From Clostridiales bacterium (GTDB lineage: Bacteria; Bacillota; Clostridia; Lachnospirales; Lachnospiraceae), in contig JAJQBI010000021.1 in the NCBI GenBank assembly GCA_021203365.1, forward strand, positions 1 to 64,000: a DNA stretch of 64,000 nt, read 5' to 3'. Position 1 is the stretch's first letter. The number at the start of each line of letters is the position of its first letter. The notes under the pieces are model-generated. The model was not told where the DNA came from. It made no database searches and saw nothing but the letters and a program-made list of their open reading frames with translations. Positions 57,461 to 64,000 of this stretch are shown here, one piece after another. Both the position numbers and the translations under genes were made by a program.

Positions 57461-59962
57461 TTATCCCTGATATTCATTCCCTTCCCAGATCCCCGCCTGT
57501 GCAACAGAACCATCGGCATGGTAAAGAATTCCATAGCCGTTCTTATATCCGTTCACAAACTCTCCCTTATAGCTGGAGCCGTCCGCACTGGTGAGCACAC
57601 CATAACCATTTTCATGCTCATCCGCCCATTCACCTGCGTAACTATTACCGTTCGCATAATGGAATATACCCTTTCCATTCAGTTCCCCTTGCGTCCACTC
57701 GCCAGCATAGTAGGCTCCACTGACGTACTCACATACACCGTATCCATTCCGGCTGCCGTTTGACCACTCGCCCGCATATTTCTCTCCATTGGCACAATAA
57801 AGTACAACGCATCCATTCAGCTTCCCGTTCGACCACTCGCCCACATATTTATCCCCGTTGGACCAGTAATATGCACCATAATTCAGGCTCCCGTTCAACC
57901 ACTCGCCCACATATTTATCCCCATTTTCGAAATAATATACACTATAACCATTCGCGTGGCCGTCTTCTCCCTGTTCTCCCTCATATTTTTCAGAGACCTC
58001 TCCAATATTATAAATATCATAAACCGAAGCCTGTGCCTCTGCAGCCTTTGCATCCTCCTCTGCAGCTTTTGCAACCTCCTCCGCATCTACGGCCGCGTCC
58101 GCGGCAGATTGCGCCTCCTTCGCAGCCTCTTCCGCCTTTTTCACGGCCGCGGCGGATTCTGTCTCAGACTGCGCGGTGGACGCTTCCGACGTCCCATCTG
58201 TCTTTGCGTCTTCTTCAGATTCTTCGTCGGACGTTGGGAACACCGTCACGGCAGATTCCGAGGCGGCGGAAGATTCCGCTTCTTCCGCAGATTCCACGGC
58301 AGTGGTAGGCGCCGGCGTCTCTGTCGCTTCAGCTGCCGCTTTGGTTTCATCCGGATTGTCCCCTTTCCCGGAAACAATTCCGGACACGATCAGACTGAAG
58401 ACAATCCCCACCACCAGCACTCCCACTACTGCCGGAAACCATTTTGGCAGACGAAATCCTTTCTTTTCACTTTTTCCGCGGGAAGTCCCAACAGCGGTCC
58501 CATTTCCTTTCCCGGATCTGTCTCTGTAATCTGTATTTCCGTATCCGCCTCCCCCGGTTCCGAAAATAGCGCCATATCCCGCTCCGTAGGCATCCCCACC
58601 TCCTGTATTGTGAGTGCCTGTATCTTCGACTCTGTAAGGATCCGCATTTCCGGTTCCATAGGAATCTGAGCGTTCCACGCTGTAGGGATTTGTGTTTCCG
58701 ATTCCGTAGGGATCCGACTGCTCTGTACGGTCAGAATTTCTGTTTCCGCTGTCATAAGAATCCACCGGCTCTGCAACATAAGGATTCGCATATCCAGTGC
58801 CGGCACCATAAGGATCCTCCCTTTTCTTTCCATAGAGCTTTCTGTTCTCCCCCTCATTTGGCTCGCTTCCCCCGGTTCCGGAGGAAGCCGTACCGCCGGA
58901 GGAGCTGGTTTTCTTTTCCTTATTTGACTCGTTTCCCCCGGTTCCGGAGGAATCCATGCCGCCGGAGGATATGGTTTTCTTTTTCTTTTCATCCACAGGC
59001 TCCAGCCAGGTTCCGTACAGTCCATGATACAGCTCATTCATGTTCTGGATTCTTTTCCGGTAATCCAGCTCCAGGCCTTTCAGCAAAGTCTCCCGGATTC
59101 CCCGGGGAAGATTTTTTCCGCCTCTCTCAAGAGATTCCTCCCGAAGCTTCGCGTCCTTCAGCTTCTCCCCGGTAAGATTGTTCCATATACAGACACAGAG
59201 TTCATATACATCGATCCAGGGCCCTTGGTTCTCCGCCGTGGGATTATACTGTTCCGGAGCGGCATACCCATATTTTACCGTAACAGACAATGTCTCATTT
59301 TGTATCTGCACCGGGCGCGCTGAACCGAAATCCAGGATCTTCAGACTTCCGTCCTGCTGAATCATAATATTGTCCATGCTCAGATCCCGGTGAATAATTC
59401 CCTCCCGGTGCATTTTATGTAAGGACTTTATCAGTGGAGCAAAACGCCGGATATCCACCGTGCCGTGCTGGCCGCAGTACGCCCGGAGAGTCATGCCTTC
59501 TATATAATCCATCACAATATACACCGTATTGTTTTCCGAAAAAAAGTCTTCCACACGGACAAGCCCCGGGCAATCCTCAAAACGCCGGATCAGCCTCGCC
59601 TCCCGCTCCACCCGGCTGATTTCCTTCCGGTAGGCCTCCTTGCTGGCCTCATCATTTTCCCGGTACAGTCTGACCGACCTGGATACCGTATTATCCCGGC
59701 TGACCAGAGCCTTGGAATAAAACTCTTTGATCGCCACAACGCGGGCAAATTTCGCGTCCCAGCCTATATAGGTAATACCGAAACCGCCTTCCCCTACCGA
59801 GCGTCCCAGTTCATAGCGCCCATTCTGCAACAGCTGCCCGGCCGGCAGAGTATAAAACTCCTGCTGATAATATTCCTCCATAAAGCCACAGTGCGGACAC
59901 TGCCGCTGTCCCGAAGGAATCATCCGCATACAGCCGATACATCTCTTTTCTCCCGTTTCCAT
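57461..59962 (-). CDS. Hanks-type Ser/Thr kinase with extracellular MORN repeats
   Basis: 833 residues from the ATG at 59962. Order: zinc ribbon (CIGCMRM, CPHCGF), kinase domain (about 45-310; VGEGGFGITY, VAIKEF, HRDLSMDN, DFGSA, APEQY, all catalytic residues present), a low-complexity linker of repeats such as DPYGIGNTNPY (about 360-500), one membrane helix near 515-535, an Ala/Glu-rich probably coiled segment (540-650), and seven to eight MORN repeats (YVGEWxNG type) to the end. The MORN part should lie outside the cell. It forms a unit with the FHA-ABC transporter and PP2C genes. Confidence 0.92.
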   Translation of the reverse strand: METGEKRCIGCMRMIPSGQRQCPHCGFMEEYYQQEFYTLPAGQLLQNGRYELGRSVGEGGFGITYIGWDAKFARVVAIKEFYSKALVSRDNTVSRSVRLYRENDEASKEAYRKEISRVEREARLIRRFEDCPGLVRVEDFFSENNTVYIVMDYIEGMTLRAYCGQHGTVDIRRFAPLIKSLHKMHREGIIHRDLSMDNIMIQQDGSLKILDFGSARPVQIQNETLSVTVKYGYAAPEQYNPTAENQGPWIDVYELCVCIWNNLTGEKLKDAKLREESLERGGKNLPRGIRETLLKGLELDYRKRIQNMNELYHGLYGTWLEPVDEKKKKTISSGGMDSSGTGGNESNKEKKTSSSGGTASSGTGGSEPNEGENRKLYGKKREDPYGAGTGYANPYVAEPVDSYDSGNRNSDRTEQSDPYGIGNTNPYSVERSDSYGTGNADPYRVEDTGTHNTGGGDAYGAGYGAIFGTGGGGYGNTDYRDRSGKGNGTAVGTSRGKSEKKGFRLPKWFPAVVGVLVVGIVFSLIVSGIVSGKGDNPDETKAAAEATETPAPTTAVESAEEAESSAASESAVTVFPTSDEESEEDAKTDGTSEASTAQSETESAAAVKKAEEAAKEAQSAADAAVDAEEVAKAAEEDAKAAEAQASVYDIYNIGEVSEKYEGEQGEDGHANGYSVYYFENGDKYVGEWLNGSLNYGAYYWSNGDKYVGEWSNGKLNGCVVLYCANGEKYAGEWSNGSRNGYGVCEYVSGAYYAGEWTQGELNGKGIFHYANGNSYAGEWADEHENGYGVLTSADGSSYKGEFVNGYKNGYGILYHADGSVAQAGIWEGNEYQG
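58840..58985 (-). repeat. tandem repeat in the kinase linker
   Basis: Two adjacent units of about 60 bp encode KKTISSGGMDSSGTGGNES and KKTSSSGGTASSGTGGSEP. A second repeat family (DPYG-x-GN units) follows at about 58600-58800. Their near-identity suggests recent expansion and likely length variation between strains. Confidence 0.65.
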
Positions 59963-60026
59963 TTTCTTCCTCTTTCCCCGGGGCTCCTTCCACACACATA
60001 CAAACCCCGAATTCACTTCCTGTCGT

Positions 60027-60917
60027 TTAATCCGAAAGCCTTATGCCGCAATAAGGGCAGTATTCTCCGCCCCGGATTATCTCTCTTCCGCAGGCAGGAC
60101 ATTGAACATACATTTTTCTGTCCTCTTCCATTCCTGTTCCCAGACTTACCGGTGCTCCGCAGCATGGACAGAACAGCGCATCCTCACCGAGGATTTCCCC
60201 ACACATTTTACAGCGAAGCTCTGAAAACACCTCCTGCTCCGTTTCCGGATTCTGTACTGTTTCAATTTGAAGGAGCAGTGGACTGCGGATCCGAAACACT
60301 GTCACAAACGCCTTCTGAAAACAGACATAAAACAGAACAAGCAGGACCACCGTCATACAATAAACCACCACTTCTCTGTCAATTTTCCAGTACAGCTCCC
60401 CGTTGGCTACAGAACGCATAACAACCGCCCAGACAACAACCGCGGTAACCTCCATAACATATATGGAATACACCCTGTTTTTCAGCAGAATCCCTTCCAC
60501 AAGAAGAAGAATTACGATCACTGTCTCCCTCATGATTACTCCCACATACTGCCTGGTTTTCAGATAGGGCAGGGAATTATAGTAATATGCAATTTTGCCT
60601 GCGACACTGACCACCGCGTAAAAAATCGGATAGACACAGTCGTCACAGGAAGCGTAGATTACCGTAAAAGAAAAAGAAAGGGCGCAGAGGATGGTAATCA
60701 CCAGCGAAATATTCTTTGCCAGCTGATAGGACAATCCCAGAGTACCTGTCAGAAACATAGAGGTCAGCACCGCGTAGGCGATCCCTGACAGCAGAGCCAA
60801 AAGATAAACCAGCCAGCTGTCCGCAATTTTCCCCAGAACAACCGGCATGCCGGAAGACTTCTGTCCGGCCATATCGGGAATACCCGCCCTGTCGTAGTTT
60901 ACTCTTCCCACTCTCAT
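60027..60917 (-). CDS. membrane protein with two C-terminal zinc ribbons
   Basis: 296 residues from the ATG at 60917 (RBS GGAGAAGGGGG). Six or seven hydrophobic segments (about 32-210), then two zinc-ribbon modules: CKMCGEI with CPCCGAP, and CPACGRE with CPYCGIR at the C-terminus. The kinase next to it also carries a zinc ribbon, which hints at a shared assembly. Family not recognised. Confidence 0.75.
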   Translation of the reverse strand: MRVGRVNYDRAGIPDMAGQKSSGMPVVLGKIADSWLVYLLALLSGIAYAVLTSMFLTGTLGLSYQLAKNISLVITILCALSFSFTVIYASCDDCVYPIFYAVVSVAGKIAYYYNSLPYLKTRQYVGVIMRETVIVILLLVEGILLKNRVYSIYVMEVTAVVVWAVVMRSVANGELYWKIDREVVVYCMTVVLLVLFYVCFQKAFVTVFRIRSPLLLQIETVQNPETEQEVFSELRCKMCGEILGEDALFCPCCGAPVSLGTGMEEDRKMYVQCPACGREIIRGGEYCPYCGIRLSD

Positions 60918-61017
60918 ACCCCCTTCTCCTTGTGTAATAAGTTCAAGGCTTCGAAAATCATGGCAAAAGATCTCCGGAAACACACATCTGCGTTTACCCG
61001 GAAGCTCTTTTCTGTAC

Positions 61018-62664
61018 TCACAGCAGTTCCTGTGCGTTCAACAGCAGCGTCCTTACAAAAACCGTATCCACAGTATTCCCGTCCAACAGCACGATCGCGC
61101 TGTTTACCAGGGAAGCGGCATCCGGGCTGGTATCTGTAAGAGATGTCGCCGCGCTTTCCAGCAGGCTGCGAATGGCCGCCTTATCCACATCGGCATCCGT
61201 ATCCAGAAGAGCGATTGCGCTCTCCAGCGCCGCAGCAGCTCCGTCCGCACCATCAACATCCACCTCCGCGCGGCCGTCCGCTCCGGTTGCGGTTTCCACA
61301 GCGGAAACGGCCGTCTCTTCCCCTGTTCCCGTTTCCGAAGCCGTAAGATCATAGTTTACAAGATAAATCTCCGTGGAACCACCGCTGTAGCCTCTCTCCA
61401 CCAGAAGATAACTGCCGTCTCCGGACAGATCAATGTCTGAGTACTCCTCCGCAACTGGAAGGATCATATTCCCGTGCCAGTCCATTAACCCATAATTATA
61501 ATCCTCATCGGTTACTTTGTACAGTAAGCCGGAGCTGTAGCTTAAAGCGTAGACCCTGTCGTAATCCGCGAGGATCGTATCCGCTCCATCCGCCGCGATC
61601 AGATGCTCCTGCCCTTCCGCGTCCGTGTAAATGGCTGACGCTCCGTTCACCTCCATAAGGGCTTCCGCATAGGACGGCGTCAGAGTAACGTTTCCGCCTT
61701 CCGTCACAAACCCGATTTTTCCATCTGCTTCCACAGCAAAATAGCCTGCGGCGTTATATCCGTAGCTGCTGTAGTCTTCGCCTACCGGCAAATCATAGCT
61801 GGTCAGAATATTCTCATATTCTACCGGCAGAACAAGCTGTCCCTGTTCATCAATCAGACCGTAAGCCTCCATACCGGCATTGGAAACCTCCGCATACCCT
61901 CCGCGGAAATCAGATATATAGTCGTAAGTCAGTTCGAGGATCACATTGCCCGCCGCGTCCTTCAGCCCGTAAAGGCCATCCTCATAAAACCGGTTAATCT
62001 CATACAGATCACTGATCCCTTCCGGTTCTGAATAGATGCTGCCTAAACCGGAAGCGACAACCGAAAAGCTGCTGTCATACGTTGAAACCGAGTCTGTCTC
62101 CCGATCCCGTATATTGATATACTTTCCTATGGCATCCGCTTCCATAAAGTGATCTCTTGTAAGAGTACCGGCAACCACAGCCGTATCGCCGTCCACATAG
62201 TATATATCAACGGTATCAATCAGAAAATAGACATTTGACCGGTCACTGAACCAGTAGGTCATTGTAAAATCATAATTCGAAGTATCGGATTCCGCCATTT
62301 TGTACGCCAGAATCCAGTGACTGCTCAGGATATCTATATAGGTATACTCAAACGGAACCAGTTCCTCACCGGAAACCGTCAGTACACCGTTGTTATTCAC
62401 ATCATCCGTATACAGAGCCGACTCCAGATATCCGCAGGAAAAAGAAAACGAGGACGCATAAATCCTCTCTGTCAGCTCAGTACCGTCTGTCCGCATCAGA
62501 CCATAACCGGAATCCCCTCCCACACGCAGAAGATTCGTGTCGTAAATCCAGTATGCACTCTCCTCCAGGGTGTTCACCAGCTCCAGTGTGGTTTCCGCCT
62601 CCACAGAAAAAGGCATGCACAGCAGCCCGGCCGCCGCCCCCAAGACAAACCATTTCTTTTTCAT
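61018..62664 (-). CDS. secreted WG-repeat protein
   Basis: 548 residues with a Sec signal (cleavage after SVEA). Repeated units with the WG-repeat look follow (YGLMRTDGTEL, YGLKDAAGNVILEL, YGLIDEQGQLVLP, KIGFVTEGGNVTL, YGLMDWHGNMILP). The C-terminus has an acidic/Ala-rich linker and two related helical units of about 30 residues (ESAIALLDTDADVD and NSAIVLLDGNTVD). Probably a surface recognition or scaffold protein; no enzyme motif seen. Confidence 0.82.
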   Translation of the reverse strand: MKKKWFVLGAAAGLLCMPFSVEAETTLELVNTLEESAYWIYDTNLLRVGGDSGYGLMRTDGTELTERIYASSFSFSCGYLESALYTDDVNNNGVLTVSGEELVPFEYTYIDILSSHWILAYKMAESDTSNYDFTMTYWFSDRSNVYFLIDTVDIYYVDGDTAVVAGTLTRDHFMEADAIGKYINIRDRETDSVSTYDSSFSVVASGLGSIYSEPEGISDLYEINRFYEDGLYGLKDAAGNVILELTYDYISDFRGGYAEVSNAGMEAYGLIDEQGQLVLPVEYENILTSYDLPVGEDYSSYGYNAAGYFAVEADGKIGFVTEGGNVTLTPSYAEALMEVNGASAIYTDAEGQEHLIAADGADTILADYDRVYALSYSSGLLYKVTDEDYNYGLMDWHGNMILPVAEEYSDIDLSGDGSYLLVERGYSGGSTEIYLVNYDLTASETGTGEETAVSAVETATGADGRAEVDVDGADGAAAALESAIALLDTDADVDKAAIRSLLESAATSLTDTSPDAASLVNSAIVLLDGNTVDTVFVRTLLLNAQELL

Positions 62665-62842
62665 AGTTGCTCCTTTCCTTCTTCATATGTATTCAGATTT
62701 TTTCCGCGGGACAGACCGGATCTCAGGGCAGAGAGCACCGATATCCATACACTCCTCACGAAAAACACATATGTTCATTGTACCATGATTCCAAATCCGT
62801 CACAACAGAATAATTATGCATTTTCTGATTTTATAAAAGCTT

Positions 62843-63895
62843 TCATTGTATCACAGCTCCCAGCTGACAATAATAACTGGTAGGGGCAATCGTTTCCCAG
62901 ATCGATATCCCATCTTCATAGTCGTAAACTGTATGGGAACTGTCTATATAGCGAATATACACATAATTTCCATCCTGCATGTCAATATAAAACCGGTACT
63001 GTTCATCCCCGTTTTCTATATACGCAAAACAATAATAACCTTTCTCATCATAATAATAGTACGCTGTGTACACATCTGCCCCGGCATACACAGACGCATC
63101 CATTGCTCCGGGCGGAATTACTCTTTCCCGAAGGATTCCATTTCCATCTGTGTAAGACTTTATCCCGTTTTCATCCACGGTTTCCGAAAAAGAACTTTCA
63201 TTTCCGTTTATGGAATTATAAACCTGACGGATATGCAGAATTTTTACCGGATCCGAGTACTCTCCTCCCAGAAGCTCCCGCATCTCACATGTAAAATTCG
63301 AGGTATCCATTTCCACATATGTGAGAGAATCACTATACCACGATTCCAGTAGAAACATCACCAGACCATTTTCATACTCCATGCCGCGGGGATGAAACGC
63401 ACTGGAATCAGAAAGCTTCTGCTGCGCAAGCACCTTTCCCTCTGCGTCCAGCGCCAGAAACTGTATCTGCATTCCCCCGATATAAAGCTCTCCATTATCC
63501 CCATACACAAAATCGCTGACATTTGTAAGCGCGGTCTCTGTTTTCCACTTTACGGAGCCGTCCGCTATATTAAGGCAGGTCAGATAGAAGCCTTCCGAGT
63601 TGCTGTCAAAATAATAAAAGAAGTCTCCATTTTGTCCCAGGTTCACGTATGAAGCCGCATCTCCGGCGATTGCCCCATCCTCCGAAACCACCTCCCAGCA
63701 GACTTCTCCTTCCTCATTATACCCGGCTATGATTCCATGCCCCCATTCCAAACCCGTACTGTCATCCTGCCACGACTCCTCTCTCCACTCAGCCGTAACC
63801 GCCATTTTATCGGCATATACATCCATACTTTCACAGGGCCCGAAGGCAAGACACAGGGCCATCAGCATTCCTGTTCTGTATATTTTCTTCTTCAT
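62843..63895 (-). CDS. exported beta-propeller-like protein, function unknown
   Basis: 350 residues from the ATG at 63895 (RBS AGAGG). Signal peptide at residues 1-28 (ending DVYA), no lipobox in the expected position. The mature part has repeated strands of PQQ/quinoprotein-like type (GSVKWKTETA, GELYIGGMQIQFLALDAEGKVLA), suggesting a beta-propeller. First visible gene of the kinase operon; more may lie beyond the window edge. Confidence 0.72.
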   Translation of the reverse strand: MKKKIYRTGMLMALCLAFGPCESMDVYADKMAVTAEWREESWQDDSTGLEWGHGIIAGYNEEGEVCWEVVSEDGAIAGDAASYVNLGQNGDFFYYFDSNSEGFYLTCLNIADGSVKWKTETALTNVSDFVYGDNGELYIGGMQIQFLALDAEGKVLAQQKLSDSSAFHPRGMEYENGLVMFLLESWYSDSLTYVEMDTSNFTCEMRELLGGEYSDPVKILHIRQVYNSINGNESSFSETVDENGIKSYTDGNGILRERVIPPGAMDASVYAGADVYTAYYYYDEKGYYCFAYIENGDEQYRFYIDMQDGNYVYIRYIDSSHTVYDYEDGISIWETIAPTSYYCQLGAVIQ

Positions 63896-63948
63896 ATTCA
63901 CCTCTGACAATTCACCCACAGGGCGTCTGCGGTGCCACGTGGGTCGAT

Positions 63949-64000
63949 ACCCAATCTCACGAATGCCGATGCAGAAATCTGCACTCATGCCCTTTCATTT
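63949..64000. mobile_element. right end of a MITE-like repeat, cut by the window edge
   Basis: Matches the right part of the complete element (GATACCCAATCTCACGAATG, then GATGCAGAAATCTGCACTCATG), including its long hairpin in altered form. It would lie upstream of the kinase operon. Confidence 0.5.

Noticed and set aside
55859-57763. Plus-strand open frame of 634 codons opposite the FHA-ABC gene
   Set aside because: It is antisense to a gene with clear FHA, Walker and ABC-2 motifs, has no ribosome binding site or domain, and arises from the codon bias of the true strand.

Overview
The window reads as a chromosomal segment of a strictly anaerobic, gut-type Clostridia, most likely Lachnospiraceae. 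The basis is gene content (ferredoxin-linked indolepyruvate oxidoreductase, methylglyoxal synthase, an ATP synthase with a two-carboxylate c subunit, 2-hydroxyacyl-CoA dehydratase-type activases, YesM/YesN-type two-component systems), the GGAGG ribosome binding sites, and moderate-GC coding DNA separated by AT-rich promoters. I saw no tRNA, rRNA, CRISPR array, phage or transposase gene.

Region by region. 1-4.8 kb: an amino-acid oxidation operon on the minus strand (iorA-iorB-aminotransferase), then methylglyoxal synthase. 4.8-12.2 kb: a complete minus-strand ATP synthase operon (atpZ/I-like, subunit I, a, c, b, delta, alpha, gamma, beta, epsilon) behind a TTGATA-17-TATAAT promoter. 12.4-15.4 kb: a plus-strand three-gene unit of the 2-hydroxyacyl-CoA dehydratase/activase superfamily with a palindrome over its promoter. 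15.5-17.4 kb: an orphan sugar-binding protein and a pseudouridine synthase. 17.5-18.5 kb: about 1 kb without a credible ORF, which has on the minus strand a near-consensus promoter at one end and an 18-bp terminator hairpin at the other; this is the best candidate for an undescribed (or unrecognised large) structured RNA. 18.7-30.9 kb: housekeeping genes (aconitase with a frameshift, pgi, murF, ddl, an aspartate aminotransferase, an rRNA-type methyltransferase, an HD protein) and small hypotheticals, with copies of a MITE-like repeat.

30.9-45.7 kb is a sugar utilisation region: a YtfQRT/YjfF-type ABC transporter, a GntR/LacI-type regulator, an operon of response regulator, histidine kinase and sugar-binding lipoprotein (a three-component sensor), dihydroorotase, and divergently an L-fucose-isomerase-family enzyme with xylulokinase. 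The likely logic is extracellular sugar sensing, uptake, isomerisation and phosphorylation to a pentulose phosphate. 45.8-54.1 kb: a CorC/CNNM-type ion transporter behind a riboswitch-like leader, TetR regulator, DUF308 membrane protein, radical SAM protein, PlsC, a secreted purple-acid-phosphatase-like enzyme and a YibE/F membrane protein.

54.3-63.9 kb is a minus-strand operon of six genes built around protein phosphorylation: two secreted repeat proteins, a zinc-ribbon membrane protein, a Hanks-type Ser/Thr kinase with an extracellular MORN-repeat tail, an ABCG-like exporter with two N-terminal FHA domains, and a PP2C phosphatase. It resembles in logic the FHA-ABC transporter/kinase pair Rv1747/PknF of mycobacteria, but with extra extracellular modules.

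Two genes (iorB and aconitase) carry suspicious poly-G tracts, so homopolymer sequencing error should be excluded before reading biology into them.
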